A stretch of 64,000 nucleotides of DNA from JADKAV01 sp963818505 (GCA_963818505.1 CAWFSJ010000001.1:868001-932000), one strand, 5' to 3'. Positions 16,219 through 26,080 are shown, numbered from the stretch's first letter. Numbers and translations: made by a program. The notes: generated by a model not told the origin, from the sequence alone.

Positions 16219-17198
16219 GCGTCAGAGGCGAACGATGCGCGCAGACGTTGGAAACCCTCGTCAAGACCGACCTTCGGCTGCCATTGCAGAACGTCGCGGG
16301 TCTCGCGCAGATCGAACCAGTGGGCGGTGCCCAACTGCCCGGCCAGGAACCGGGTCATGGGCGGGTCGTCGTCGCGGCGCCCGACCTTCCAAGCACCTTC
16401 GGCCACAGCACCGGCAACCCACGCGAGCGCGCGCGGCACCGAACGCGAGGGCGGCCGCTCACCGGCGGCTTCGCAGATACGCGTGACCATCTCCTCAACT
16501 GTGCGTGGCTGCCCGTTGGACACGATGAACGCCCGGCCGTGGCCGGAGTCGGCGCGGTCCATAGCAGCGATCACCGCTTCGGATGCGTTGTCCAGATAGG
16601 TGGTGTCGATCAGCGGGCGTCCGCCTGCCACGAGGGCGAGCCTGCCCTGTTGCGCGCGCTCGACGATCCGCCCCACGAGCTGGGTGTCGCCCGGCCCCCA
16701 GACCAGGTGCGGACGCACAGCGATGGTGATGAGGCCCTGCCCGTCGGCGGCCAGGACTTCCTTTTCGGCCAACGCCTTGGACTTGGAGTACTCACCCTTG
16801 GCATGACGCGGGTCCGCGGGTTCAGCACCGTTGCCGGCCAGCGCGTCACCGGTGTGCGCAACTGACGGCGACGACACGAAGACGAACCGTTGCACACCTG
16901 CCTCACGCGCCGCAGCCACGACGACCCGGGTGCCCACGACGTTGGTGGTGAAGAACTGCTCAGGGGTGCCCACAACACCGACCCGCGCGGCCAGGTGGAT
17001 GACCGCGTCCACTCCCGCCACGGCTTGCGCGACGATCTGCTCGTCGACGACGTCGCCAAGGAACTCGGTCAGCCCCAACTCAGCGGCCACCGCCGACGGT
17101 TGGCGTTGCAGCACAGCCACGGTGTCGCCGCGCGCAACGAGCCGGCGCACGATGTCCGCGCCGAGCAGGCTGCGGGATCCGGTGACGAGGACCTTCAT
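16215..17198 (-). CDS. oleD: OleD, NADPH-dependent 2-alkyl-3-ketoalkanoate reductase
   Basis: A 327-residue extended SDR with glycine motif VTGSRSLLGADIVRRL near the N-terminus. The catalytic triad parts are Ser in FVFVSSPSV and Tyr-x-x-x-Lys in EYSKSKALAEKE. OleD reduces the beta-keto acid made by OleA to the beta-hydroxy acid in long-chain olefin synthesis. I start at ATG 17198, four bases inside the oleBC stop (ATGA overlap), because MKVLVTG is the normal N-terminus. Sequence alone would only give a generic 3-beta-HSD/SDR call; the position directly after oleA and oleBC makes OleD convincing. Confidence 0.9.
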   Translation of the reverse strand: MKVLVTGSRSLLGADIVRRLVARGDTVAVLQRQPSAVAAELGLTEFLGDVVDEQIVAQAVAGVDAVIHLAARVGVVGTPEQFFTTNVVGTRVVVAAAREAGVQRFVFVSSPSVAHTGDALAGNGAEPADPRHAKGEYSKSKALAEKEVLAADGQGLITIAVRPHLVWGPGDTQLVGRIVERAQQGRLALVAGGRPLIDTTYLDNASEAVIAAMDRADSGHGRAFIVSNGQPRTVEEMVTRICEAAGERPPSRSVPRALAWVAGAVAEGAWKVGRRDDDPPMTRFLAGQLGTAHWFDLRETRDVLQWQPKVGLDEGFQRLRASFASDA

Positions 17199-19687
17199 GG
17201 CTTGCCCACCCGTCCGCCACCGAGTACCCGCTGCGCCCAACGCCCCAGGCGCACTCGGTCGATCTTCGAGTTGTGGCGGATGTCGACCGGCAAGTCGCTC
17301 ACGGTCAGAACGGCCGGCACCTCGCCCACGGCTTGTCGCACTGAATCCCGCAGGCCGTCCGGAGCCAAACCCGAGGTTCCGAATTCGGTTTCCACGACCA
17401 TCACGACCTGCTGCGCGCCCCGCGGGCCGATGCCCACTGCGGCCGCGCGCTTCACCGCCGGGATGGCTTCTGCACGCCGCTCAAGTCCGACCGGGGTAAC
17501 AGGTCCTTGCGCGGTCACGATCACATGGACGAGCCGGCCCTCGATCCAGAGCCGTCCGTCGTCGTCGAAGTGGCCGACATCGCCGGTCCGGTGCCATCCG
17601 GGGTCGCGGCTGGCGGCCTGCTCAGTGACCCACAGGCGGTCGTAACGCTGCTTCGTGTGAGCAGCCTGGACGCAGACCTCGCCGGTGACTCCTGGCGCGT
17701 CGGACAGCGAGCCGACCGCATCTCCATGAGCGTCCAGAGCACTGATCCGAACAGTCACCCCGGGCACAGGATGGCCCACGCACGTGCCATTGCCCTGGCC
17801 CGCGGCTTCCATCTCCTTGAGCCCGATGTCGGCCACGGGCAGCACCTCGGTCATGCCGTAAGGCGCGTGCGCTTGAGCCGAAGGCATCATGGTCAACACC
17901 TCGCGCAGCAACTCGGCGGGCACCGGCGCTCCGGTCGACAGCAACAACCTCACCCCTGGCATCGCCGCCACACCAGCACCGGTGCGGGCGACGTTGGCCA
18001 ATGCGGCAGGCGACGCGAAGACCATGGTGGCGTCGACTGCTTCGACCGCTTGGGCCATCGCGGTCGCGGTCAAAGTGCTCGGCGCTGTGAGGTTCATGTC
18101 CGGTACGACCGACGAGATCCCAAGCGCGGCGCCCATCAGCGCGAACGGCCCGAACGCGGCCACGAGCCGGTCGGCCTCGGTGATCGAGTACAAGGCTGCC
18201 AGCGCCTCTCGCTGGGCCTGCAGTTGACCGTGCAGGTACAGCACTCCCTTGGCCGGACCCGTTGCCCCCGAGGTGAACGCAATGGCGGCCGGGTCAGCGG
18301 CGACCGGCGGATCGGGCACCGGCGAGCGCTGACCAAGAGTTTCGATCTGTTGAAGCGTGGCGGTGACCTTGAGCGGCACTTCGCCAACGCTGATGAACTG
18401 CGCGGCCAAGCCCATCGTCCGGGCTGCGGCCAGACCCTTGAATCCGCCGATCACGTACTTCGGCCCGGCACTGCGCAAGGCGGTCCGGATACCGCGCAGC
18501 CCCAACCCTGCATCCACGACCACAGCGATAGCGCCGCGCCGCCACAATCCGTAGAGCACAGCCGTCAGGTCCACACCGGGCTGCACGAGCAGGGCGATCC
18601 GGTCGCCCGCGTCGATCCCGAATGCAGCCATGCCTGCGGCGATGTTCTCAATCCGGTTGTGCAGGTCCCCGAACGAGATGTTGCGCCCACCCGGGCCCAT
18701 CTCGATCACAGCCGGGGCGGGGTCACCACGTCGTTGCGCGACCGCATCCCAGAGGGGCCGGCTCTGGGGCAGCTCGCGCCGTGCAGGTTCGTGCCCCAGC
18801 GCCTGGACCCACGCGGCCAAGTCGGTGGCGAAGCTCGGGGCGTCCTCGGGGACGAAGTGGCTGGACCCTTCGTAACGGTGGACGTCCGCGTGTGGCATTC
18901 GCGTGAGCAGGTCCCGCAGGTAGATGTCGGAGAAAACCGGGTCGCGCGGTCCCCACAGCATCAGGACTGGGACGTCGGCCAGCGCATCGAGGCCGTCGGC
19001 GATCGCGTCCAGCGTCGGGGCGGTGGGGTGCTCGGGTTCCAGCGGGATGTCCTGCACGAACTGCTCGATGGCAAGGCGCCGATCGGTCTTGCCGTAGGGC
19101 GCGTAATAGCCCTTGCGGATGTCCGCGGGCGGCAGCGGCCGGGAGAAGAACAGCCCACCGCGGATGAAGTTGCGCGTGTTCTTCGTGACCGCGCTCAGCA
19201 CACCCGGGGTGCGCGCGGCGCGGATGACTGTGGGCGCCGACGACTCGGCGGGCTGGTGCACACCGGTGTTCGACAACACCACACCGGCGAGCTGGTCGAC
19301 GTGGCGCAGCGCCCATCCCAGCGAGACAGGACCACCCCAATCGTGGGCGACCGTGACGACCGGTCCGGTCAGGTTCAGCGCAGCCGTCAGCGTGTCGAGG
19401 TCGTCCACACGCTGGGCCAGACGCCGAAACGTGCCCGTGCGATCCGAGAAGCCCATGTCCATCTGGTCGATGGCGATGACCCGCCAACCCTTCGGCGGAT
19501 CCGCCACGACCCGGCGCCACAAGTACGACCAACTCGGGTTGCCGTGGACACACAGCAGGGTCGGTTTGTCGCCGGCCCCGGAGTCAAGGACATGCCAGGT
19601 GCGGGTGACGCCAGTGGAGTCGACCGCGGTGACTTCCTTCGACCACTCGGGTTTCAGCCCACTCAGCCCGGGCGGCGGCAGGCTCAC
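17195..19687 (-). CDS. oleBC: OleBC fusion: beta-lactone decarboxylase and beta-lactone synthetase
   Basis: The 830-residue protein fuses two olefin enzymes. Residues about 1-300 are an alpha/beta hydrolase of the haloalkane-dehalogenase type (OleB), with nucleophile Asp116 in AHDWGG and His in SSHFVPEDAP; OleB decarboxylates the beta-lactone to the cis-olefin. Residues about 305-830 are an AMP-forming ligase (OleC) with A3 motif FTSGATGPAKG (471-481) and HRTGDVGHFDDDGRLW; it makes the beta-lactone from the beta-hydroxy acid. Natural OleBC fusions occur in actinobacteria such as Micrococcus. Translation starts at GTG 19687, overlapping the oleA stop. Confidence 0.94.
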   Translation of the reverse strand: MSLPPPGLSGLKPEWSKEVTAVDSTGVTRTWHVLDSGAGDKPTLLCVHGNPSWSYLWRRVVADPPKGWRVIAIDQMDMGFSDRTGTFRRLAQRVDDLDTLTAALNLTGPVVTVAHDWGGPVSLGWALRHVDQLAGVVLSNTGVHQPAESSAPTVIRAARTPGVLSAVTKNTRNFIRGGLFFSRPLPPADIRKGYYAPYGKTDRRLAIEQFVQDIPLEPEHPTAPTLDAIADGLDALADVPVLMLWGPRDPVFSDIYLRDLLTRMPHADVHRYEGSSHFVPEDAPSFATDLAAWVQALGHEPARRELPQSRPLWDAVAQRRGDPAPAVIEMGPGGRNISFGDLHNRIENIAAGMAAFGIDAGDRIALLVQPGVDLTAVLYGLWRRGAIAVVVDAGLGLRGIRTALRSAGPKYVIGGFKGLAAARTMGLAAQFISVGEVPLKVTATLQQIETLGQRSPVPDPPVAADPAAIAFTSGATGPAKGVLYLHGQLQAQREALAALYSITEADRLVAAFGPFALMGAALGISSVVPDMNLTAPSTLTATAMAQAVEAVDATMVFASPAALANVARTGAGVAAMPGVRLLLSTGAPVPAELLREVLTMMPSAQAHAPYGMTEVLPVADIGLKEMEAAGQGNGTCVGHPVPGVTVRISALDAHGDAVGSLSDAPGVTGEVCVQAAHTKQRYDRLWVTEQAASRDPGWHRTGDVGHFDDDGRLWIEGRLVHVIVTAQGPVTPVGLERRAEAIPAVKRAAAVGIGPRGAQQVVMVVETEFGTSGLAPDGLRDSVRQAVGEVPAVLTVSDLPVDIRHNSKIDRVRLGRWAQRVLGGGRVGKP

Positions 19688-20706
19688 CAGCGGATCTCGG
19701 CGGCCATCGCGTTGATGCCGGAGCCCATGCCCATGACGAGCACGCGGTCACCCTTGGCGATCTTGTCCTGGTGCATGGCCAGCGTGATCGGGATCGCCGC
19801 CGGGCCGATGTTGCCCAGAGTCGGGAATGTGAGCGGAATCTTGTCCTTGTCCAGGCCGAGTCGCTGCGCCAGAGCGTCACAGTGGACGGTCGAGACCTGG
19901 TGGATGATGTAGTGGTCGATCTCTTCCCAGTCGAAGTCCTGCGAGGCTTCCTTCATCGCGATCTCGGCGACGTCCAAACCCGCTAGCAGCAGGCCCCGGC
20001 TGTCCGTCACCATGCGGTCCATATCGCCCAAGCAGAGGTTGTGGTGCTCGGTCGCGGCACGCGCAACTCCCCCGATGAACTGGTGGCCGTCGGGATGCTC
20101 GTCGGTACGCCCCAGCACCATTGCGGCAGCGCCGGATCCCAGAGTCAGCGTCGCAAAGTCGGACAGGATGTCGGTGGCCTCGGTGTTGGGATCCTGAAGT
20201 CGGGCAATAGTGCGCTCCTGGATCAGGCGGCTGCCCTCGGCGTCCACGATGAGCGCGTACTCGATCTGCCCGGAGTCGATCATCGTCCCGGCCAGTTGCA
20301 TGCCGTTGACGAAGCCCAGGCAGGCGTTCGAAAGGTCGAAGTTGAGGCACGACGGGGGCAACCCGAGCGCGTTGTGGACGAAGACCGCCGACGACGGTTC
20401 AAGCCGCGCCCGGCACACCGAAGTGTCGATCAACAGGCCGATCTTGTCGGGCGAGATGCCAGCTTCGGCTATGGCCAACTTGCCGGCTTCGGCAGCCGAT
20501 TCGGAGTAGGTGACGCCTTCGGGCCACCAACGCCGCTCCTCGATCCCGGCGACCTGCTCGAGCATCCCCCGACGCAGCCCTAGCCGCTCCAATGTAGGTT
20601 CCAATTGGTCGTCGAACGACGCGGAGGTCACAACCTCGGGCGCCTCGAGCGCTACCACGGACACTACCGACGTGTTCTTCAGACGGTAGACGCTGTTGGC
20701 GATCAC
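19684..20706 (-). CDS. oleA: OleA, thiolase-fold Claisen condensation enzyme
   Basis: A 340-residue thiolase-superfamily protein of KAS III type. The active site is Cys129 (SNACLGF), His269 (YIIHQVS) and Asn299 (LGNIGPAA). OleA condenses two fatty acyl-CoAs head to head to a 2-alkyl-3-keto acid, the first step of long-chain olefin synthesis. AGGAG precedes the GTG start at 20706, and the TGA overlaps the GTG of oleBC, so oleA-oleBC-oleD-helicase form one tightly coupled operon. A plain FabH is less likely because oleBC and oleD follow directly. Confidence 0.94.
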   Translation of the reverse strand: MIANSVYRLKNTSVVSVVALEAPEVVTSASFDDQLEPTLERLGLRRGMLEQVAGIEERRWWPEGVTYSESAAEAGKLAIAEAGISPDKIGLLIDTSVCRARLEPSSAVFVHNALGLPPSCLNFDLSNACLGFVNGMQLAGTMIDSGQIEYALIVDAEGSRLIQERTIARLQDPNTEATDILSDFATLTLGSGAAAMVLGRTDEHPDGHQFIGGVARAATEHHNLCLGDMDRMVTDSRGLLLAGLDVAEIAMKEASQDFDWEEIDHYIIHQVSTVHCDALAQRLGLDKDKIPLTFPTLGNIGPAAIPITLAMHQDKIAKGDRVLVMGMGSGINAMAAEIRW

Positions 20707-20854
20707 ACATACTCCTAAAGGGCGGACTTTCCAATGATCTCACGCGCACACAAAACGGGCGCGCGAGCCATTCCCTCTCGAACCGGACGCGAACCTGACC
20801 CAGAATCGGCCCGGCTAGAATCGAGTCGTTCGCGCAGGCCGGCGAACGGCCCAA

Positions 20855-20927
20855 GCGCCCGTAGCTCAACGGATAGAGCGACCGGTTTCTACCCGGTTGG
20901 TTGGGGGTTCGAATCCCTTCGGGCGCG
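20855..20927 (+). tRNA. tRNA-Arg, anticodon TCT
   Basis: The 73-nt segment folds as a tRNA: acceptor GCGCCCG/CGGGCGC, D-stem GCTC/GAGC, anticodon stem ACCGG/CCGGT with loop TTTCTAC (anticodon TCT, reads AGA/AGG), and T-loop TTCGAAT. The discriminator base is G. CCA is not encoded. No integrase or att duplication is seen beside it. Confidence 0.93.
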
Positions 20928-20981
20928 CTGGACTGACGACACTCTGACGACCTAGTGGCGCGGACGTCCACCCGCAGTTCT

Positions 20982-21728
20982 CTACTGAACGACGATCTTG
21001 ATCGTCTTCTGCTTCTTCTTCCCCTTGACCGAAACCGCCTTGACCTTGCATGTACCGGGCGTCTCGGCCTTCACCTTGCGACCTGTGACCGTACACACCT
21101 TGGGCGTCAGCGACTTGTACTGCGCCTTGCCGAAGGACTGCTTCCTTGGCAAGGTCCTGGACGAACCCACGGTCAAGCGCGTGCCTGGTGGGGTGGCTGC
21201 CGGCGGAGTGGTCGCCGGTGGGGTGGTCGCCGGTGGGGTGATTCCGGGCGACGAGCCGTCAGTGACCGTGAAGGTGTCATCGAGCATGTACTCCTCAAGG
21301 GTCTCGGGCTGCGGGCCTACACCCTTGCCCCAGCATTGAATGTGGACCCGCAGGGCCTCTCCGATCGCAGGAGTGTCGGCCACTGTCTCACCGTTGGCGT
21401 TCGTGCCGTTGGCCTGCACCGTGACAGGAATCGAGAATGCACCATCGGGCATGAACGGGAACACGGGAGCCCCCGTGGTGCCAAGCCCGAACGACAGCCA
21501 GTCCAACACGGGATCAACACCCGACGAATACGTGTGCGTGCCGCGCCCCAGTGAGGCGTAGGCGCGGTGAGGTTCGTTGCCGATTGGACAGTTGCCGCTG
21601 ACGACGACTGTGGTACCTACGGGCCCTGAGGCCGGGTTGATCGAGCCGATATCGGCTTGTGCCGCTGTCGCGGGCAGGACCAGTGCTGCCGCGCCAACCG
21701 CGGCGATCGTTACATGTCGAGTGGTCAT
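20982..21728 (-). CDS. Secreted protein with IPT/TIG-like N-terminus and basic Cys-containing C-terminal module
   Basis: The 248-residue protein has a signal peptide (AAVGAAALVLPATAAQA) after a GGAGGAG site at ATG 21728. An Ig-like IPT/TIG-type start follows (INPASGPVGTTVVVSGNCP). A short Pro/Thr linker of three TPPATTPPA-like units leads into a C-terminal module of about 70 residues with VCTVTGRKVKAETPGTCKV and a Lys-rich end. The C-terminal module resembles the bacterial Ig-like VCTV...GTCTI fold and recurs in two other proteins of this region. The protein is exported; its function is unknown. The tRNA-Arg gene lies just downstream. Confidence 0.75.
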   Translation of the reverse strand: MTTRHVTIAAVGAAALVLPATAAQADIGSINPASGPVGTTVVVSGNCPIGNEPHRAYASLGRGTHTYSSGVDPVLDWLSFGLGTTGAPVFPFMPDGAFSIPVTVQANGTNANGETVADTPAIGEALRVHIQCWGKGVGPQPETLEEYMLDDTFTVTDGSSPGITPPATTPPATTPPAATPPGTRLTVGSSRTLPRKQSFGKAQYKSLTPKVCTVTGRKVKAETPGTCKVKAVSVKGKKKQKTIKIVVQ

Positions 21729-22075
21729 GGTTGCTCCTCCGTCGGGGTCTGAAGGTATCGCGTCGCAGTTGCGCCCCACAACCTCCGAGTGTCGGTCCTT
21801 CAACCTCTATTGCTCCTTGCCTGCTGCGACTTCATGCGTGCTCAGAACCCGAGAAACCGTCCCGAAGAGGGCAATACAGGCTCCGGGCGCCAGTGCTCGC
21901 TGGACCCATGAAGCGGGGCTACTGTACAGGTCGAGAGCCCGGACCGAGTTTGGTTGTTGAGCCGAAGACCTCGTCCTACTAGCGCCCACGGAACACCACG
22001 AAACTACCGCGGGCGGCGGTCATAAAACGCGAGCTGAGAGCAGCTCCTGATGCATCTGTCAGCCTCACCTGAGAA
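21729..22075. other. Intergenic stretch without recognisable gene
   Basis: These 347 bp separate the 20982 secreted-protein gene from a small membrane-protein remnant. Short open frames on both strands lack ribosome sites and protein-like composition. I see no repeat, RNA or clear hairpin here. Confidence 0.5.
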
Positions 22076-22261
22076 TCAGACCGGATCCTTCTGCTTCCGG
22101 AACGCGACGATCAACGTCACGACGATGCCGATCAGTGGCAGGAAGAATCCCAGGATCGGCCAGCCGATCTTGCTCATGGCGTTGCGCGCGGCGATGAAGT
22201 AGCAGAACCAGGCGCTTGCGAAGGAGACGATGACTCCCCAGAGGAAATCCAGGCCGACAGC
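22076..22261 (-). pseudogene. Small two-helix membrane protein frame lacking a start codon
   Basis: The minus strand encodes 61 codons that look protein-like: a hydrophobic segment (LDFLWGVIVSFASAWFCYFI), a basic turn (AARNAMSK), a second segment (WPILGFFLPLIGIVVTLIV) and a basic tail (FRKQKDPV). A TAG stands immediately upstream, and no ATG, GTG or TTG occurs before the internal ATG at 22177. Either this is a truncated remnant of a small membrane protein, or only the 33-residue product from 22177 is made. There is no SD before that ATG. Confidence 0.4.
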
Positions 22262-22312
22262 CTAATCACGGTCCGAGTCAGTGGTACCGGACTCGACGTT
22301 CTCGGGCCTGAC

Positions 22313-23787
22313 TCACTTCTTCGTGATGCTCACTTGGAACGTGATGCTTGGCGAGGGGGTCGCCCGGGCACGAATGGCGCATGTGCCAACCTTCTTGCCC
22401 TTGATTCGCCAGATTCCCTTGGCCTTGGCGACTTGGCACACCTTGGGTGCCCGTGTCGTGTACCTCACGACCCGTCCCTGGGTGGTCTTCCCCGGCAGTC
22501 GGACCTCGGATGCCCGGAGCCACGCCTTCCGACTGGCGAAGGCAGAGTACAGCCTCACCTTCTTGGGCAGCATCTTCTTCGGCAACGGCGTCCCCGCGTT
22601 CTTGCCTTCCCGAGTGAGTTCGGCGTTAGCCACAGCACCGGGCTTGAGGTCGTCGGCTGCGGCCAGAGTTGGCCTGTCGTTGTAGTACTCGGTGCGCCAC
22701 CCCTTCTTCTCGAAGCCGATTCGGTAGGTCTCCCCCGGCGGCTCACCGCCAGGCAAACTGAACTGGTACTGGCCGGCAAAGGGCTCGTTGGGGGAGGTCT
22801 GCGCCGAACGCAGGAGAACCCATTCGCCGCCTTCACGGCGGTACAGCTTCACCGTTGCGCCTTTCAGGGGTGCGCCATTAGCGGTGACCTTTCCGGTGAT
22901 CAGTGCGGCGGGGCTGAGGTCGGCATTCGCGACGGCCCCTGCCTTGACGTTGTCGGCGGAAGCCAGGTCCGGCTTGTCGTTGTAGTACTCCTCGCGCCAT
23001 CCGTCCTTGCTGAAGGACACCCGGTAGATCGCATCGGGTGGATCATCCCTCGCCAGCACGATCTCGAAGCGACCCTCACCGTCCGTCATGTCGGAGGGCC
23101 CGAAATACCACAAGTCGCGGCCGGAAAACTGACCGGCATACCTTTGCACTACCACTCTGGCGCCTTTGGAAGGCGCGCCGGATTCGGTAACGGTCCCGGT
23201 GATTCTCGCGGAGGCAAGGTCGGCGTTGGCGACATCGCCAAGTCGTAGGTCCTGGCCGTCCTCCACAGTGGGTTTGTCGTTGAAGTATTCGGAGCGCCAT
23301 CCCTCTTTCTCGAAGCCAATGCGGAAGGTCTCGTCGGGTTTCGTGTTAATCGACAACTCGAACGCGTATCTTCCGGCTGCGTCGGTGGTGGCAGTCGAGA
23401 AGCTGGACCATCCTGGTTCCTCCCCAAGGCTCCTCCCGTAGAGGGTGACACTGGCCCCCGCCGAGGGTGCACCAATTCGGTAACCGTCCCGGTGATCTTG
23501 GCCGGGGAAAGGTCAGCGTTTGCGACAACACCTGCCTTCGCATCGTCGGCCGAAGCCACATCCGGCTTGTCGTTGAAATCCTCTGCTCGCCAGCCGTCCT
23601 TGCTGAATCCGATGCCATTGTCGAAGTAGAGGTCCACCAAGGCACCTTGGGACGGCGCCCCTGATTGGGTGGCTCTGCCCGTGATTGGCGCGGTCGCGGC
23701 GTGGGCTGGTGCCATGACCGCGAGGGTGGCCATCGCAATGCTGAGTATCGATGCCCAAACCACGCTGAGTCTGATGCTGCTGTTCAT
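22313..23787 (-). pseudogene. Secreted protein with four carboxypeptidase-regulatory-like repeats, single-base frameshift
   Basis: A signal peptide (MNSSIRLSVVWASILSIAMA, start 23787) and the first repeat read in one frame. From about 23471-23478 the coding continues in another frame to 22313. Adding one base in the GAATTGGTGC stretch restores a 491-residue protein. It holds four repeats of the CarboxypepD_reg/SdrD-B type, each with ITGxVTxxGAPxxGA and a signature GWRxEYYNDKPxLxxADD-KxGAVANADLSP. A basic C-terminal module ends it (VCQVAKAK...GTCAIRARA), as in the 20982 and 26678 proteins. Repeat 1 lacks its central strands. The product would be exported. Either the gene is recently inactivated or the base is missing from the assembly. 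Confidence 0.75.
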
Positions 23788-24028
23788 ACTCCCCCGCCTC
23801 GCATGCCGAAGTACTGGCTCCGATAGGTCGCAAACGGTAACAGCCATTTGCCGCAACGGACAAGTAGCGCGGATAGGGTTACGGCCCTCCGGGACGCGCA
23901 TCGGTGCAGCTTGGTGCGATTCCGGCCGCCCGAAGAACCCCGGACGTTGCGGAGGTCCGCCTCTCCCGTACCCGGCCACGTTCTCGGTTCTCACTGGCAA
24001 GTGCGTGAATCTCAGTGGCAAGGTGAGT

Positions 24029-24280
24029 TCAGCGAACTTGTGGCCCGAGCGCGGAAAGTGCACAAGTTGTACTCCGTGTGCCCCAGTCGGGCTTCTTGAT
24101 CATCAGCCGGAACCTCTGATCAGGGTTGTGAGCCACTCCGGGTTGAATGAGGAAGTTATCATTCGCGTCGGTCTGCGTCGACGCGCCCTTGAACCAGGAC
24201 TCGTACCCCACCGACCGGTTGAGCAGTTGCACAGTCGCGCCACCGGACCGTTTGCCGGTCTCGATGACTGTTCCCGAGAT
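24029..24280 (-). pseudogene. Fragment of a carboxypeptidase-regulatory-like domain protein
   Basis: The minus-strand frame reads ISGTVIETGKRSGGATVQLL, then a domain with DANDNFLIQPGV and RFRLMIKKPDWGT, before a stop at 24029. It matches the beta-sandwich pattern of the repeats in the neighbouring 22313 gene but is a different sequence. There is no signal peptide or start codon, and the frame closes upstream near 24340. It is a piece of a lost secreted-protein gene that abuts an oppositely oriented fragment. Confidence 0.55.
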
Positions 24281-24329
24281 GGGCTCGGAAGAGTGGCGAG
24301 GGTGGGCGTTGATCTTGTTCCAGCGAGGT

Positions 24330-24952
24330 CAGCAGGTCCTCGTTGGGAGCGCCCGCGCAGGAGGGGACTACCGCATCGCCAGTGGCGCACCGTTGGCGGT
24401 GAACTCGCGTGAGAAGGCGCGGAAGGTGACCGACGCGGAACTCGCGGAACTGCCCGAGCAGCCAGCGGACGAACCTTCCTGCGCGTGGAGGGTGAGACAT
24501 TCGTGGTCGCCGGTGGTGCGCCGGTGTTCGTCCCGCGCGGCACGTTGGATGTCGAAGACACCGTCCGCGGGGAGCAGGCGGCGATCGACGCCGATCTGAA
24601 CGACAAGTCGGCTGACGGGACCATCGTGCGCACGGACCGCGGCGAGCGCTACACCTTCGCTTGCGGCGCACCGATCCAAGAGACCGACGCGTGGTGGAAG
24701 GGGCTGCGTCCTAAGCCCACCGCCGGCACCGTCGCGCAGGAGGCGCTCGACCAAGCCGGCGGGCTCAACGAGTGGTCACACGTACGCAACGTCCCCACCG
24801 ACAGCACGCTGCTCAAGGTGGGCGCTGACGGCTATAGCGTCGAGGGTGGCGTTCCGATCCCCTACTTCGGGATCCGCGGTGTTCCCATCAGCCCCGCCGC
24901 GATCGACAACGCCGGCAAGCCTGGACCCTGGGGACTCTTGGTGGCGGGCTAG
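24330..24952 (+). pseudogene. 3' fragment of a secreted VAGGAP-repeat protein, frameshifted
   Basis: Three or four diverged repeats are visible, with cores DYRIASGAPLAV, TFVVAGGAPVFV, YTFACGAPIQ and YSVEGGVPIPY, separated by LPEQPAD-G-TFLR-type linkers (TDSTLLKVG in the last). Such repeats are common in exported actinobacterial proteins. The first repeat is in a different frame; a one-base deletion at about 24468-24474 (GCGGACGAACC for an expected GACGGAACC) explains it. The 5' end is missing: no signal peptide or start is found, and the homologous text begins abruptly near 24330. It is therefore a decayed gene end. Confidence 0.6.
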
Positions 24953-25153
24953 CCACTTGCCAGAGTTGCGCCTGACGCAGCTGTGCACCTAGAAGTTCAC
25001 GGTTCACGCCGTCTGGGCCCTGGCTTCCACGAGCATCCGCGCTCCAGCACCATGATCAGCCGAACGGACGATTCTCAAACCCCGTCTATCGGCGCCGCGC
25101 CCCACGACTGTACCTTTGTCCGAACACGGCAAACCAGCCAAGGGGGAGCAATC

Positions 25154-26068
25154 GTGCGCCGACACAAAGGTTGCAGCATCGCGGTCGTCGGCCTGCTGGC
25201 GGGTACGGCACTGAGCGGTGGCCCGGCCCTTGCCGACCCGGGTTCGCTGGCGGCGCTTCAGAAGTCCAGCGTCGTCCCATGGACCGGGACCATCACCGTC
25301 GAATGGCGAGAAGATCGCGGCTACTGCCCTACATGGATCTCCTGCACACGTACCGAAAGCGGCAAGCTGGTTTACATCATCACCGGTATCGCCCCTGACA
25401 ATGGGAGCTTCACGACGGTGGATTGGCGGCTTTATCAGGCGACGGCTCAGGGGTCTGTAACTAGGTACGGCCGCTATGTCGGATACGACGGCACCGAGGA
25501 GTCCAGTGACACCTGGACCGTGAACAATGATGCGCGGGTGGCCGGTCTGAGGATCGGCTCCACGGCGCCGACCATGTCCCCGCCCTCGACGTTCGTCCCC
25601 ACGCCAGAGGGCGAGACGGGGCCGTTCGGGGGATTCCCCTACGACACGATCGGTCCTTGGCCGAACAACGACCCGAACGAACTACGCCCGATCAACGACG
25701 CGGACCCGGATCCGAACATCCTGCGTGGGACCACCGTTTTCGCGGCCCAGCCCAACTGGGACGACCTCAAGGCTTACACCTATACGCTCTCCTACGACCT
25801 GCGCCGCGGGATCCTGTACAAAGCCACAGTGAAGTGGCCTCGTTCCCCGTGGGCCGGAGCCACCTACCGCACGCGTATCTCGGTGCCGGGCAACACGAAG
25901 AAGTTCAGGCCGTGGATCTCCACCGGCAAAGCACGCATGCACGTCTTCAAGAGACTCTCCCTAGGCAAGTACGTCGTGGAGATCCAGGCAATCAGCAAGT
26001 CGGGCAAGAAGGGCCCCGCACTCACCAAGGCCTTCAAAGTCACAACGGCCTTCCGCGTCTCCGACTGA
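25154..26068 (+). CDS. Secreted protein of unknown function
   Basis: A 304-residue exported protein. GGGGGAG precedes GTG 25154 and a clear signal peptide follows (CSIAVVGLLAGTALSGGPALA, cleaved near residue 30). The mature part has two Cys close together (GYCPTWISCTR), many aromatic residues and a Pro/Asp-rich centre (PWPNNDPNELRPINDADPDP). The C-terminal third looks like a beta-sandwich (ATYRTRISVPGNTKKFRPWI, GKYVVEIQAISKSGKKG), possibly fibronectin-III-like. I recognise no family. The next gene starts 12 bp downstream on the same strand and is also secreted, so the two are probably co-transcribed. Confidence 0.75.
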   Translation: MRRHKGCSIAVVGLLAGTALSGGPALADPGSLAALQKSSVVPWTGTITVEWREDRGYCPTWISCTRTESGKLVYIITGIAPDNGSFTTVDWRLYQATAQGSVTRYGRYVGYDGTEESSDTWTVNNDARVAGLRIGSTAPTMSPPSTFVPTPEGETGPFGGFPYDTIGPWPNNDPNELRPINDADPDPNILRGTTVFAAQPNWDDLKAYTYTLSYDLRRGILYKATVKWPRSPWAGATYRTRISVPGNTKKFRPWISTGKARMHVFKRLSLGKYVVEIQAISKSGKKGPALTKAFKVTTAFRVSD

Positions 26069-26080
26069 GAGGAATCACGA

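Noticed and set aside
16215..17198. Plain sugar epimerase
   Set aside because: Translational coupling to oleA and oleBC makes OleD much more likely than an independent sugar-nucleotide epimerase.
17507..19912. 801-codon open frame on the plus strand
   Set aside because: Antisense shadow of oleBC without any protein family pattern.
20855..20981. Integration site of a mobile element at the tRNA-Arg gene
   Set aside because: No integrase gene and no duplicated tRNA 3' end are found in the following region.
21807..21989. 60-codon minus-strand frame between secreted-protein genes
   Set aside because: No SD, low-complexity composition, and no similarity to anything recognised.
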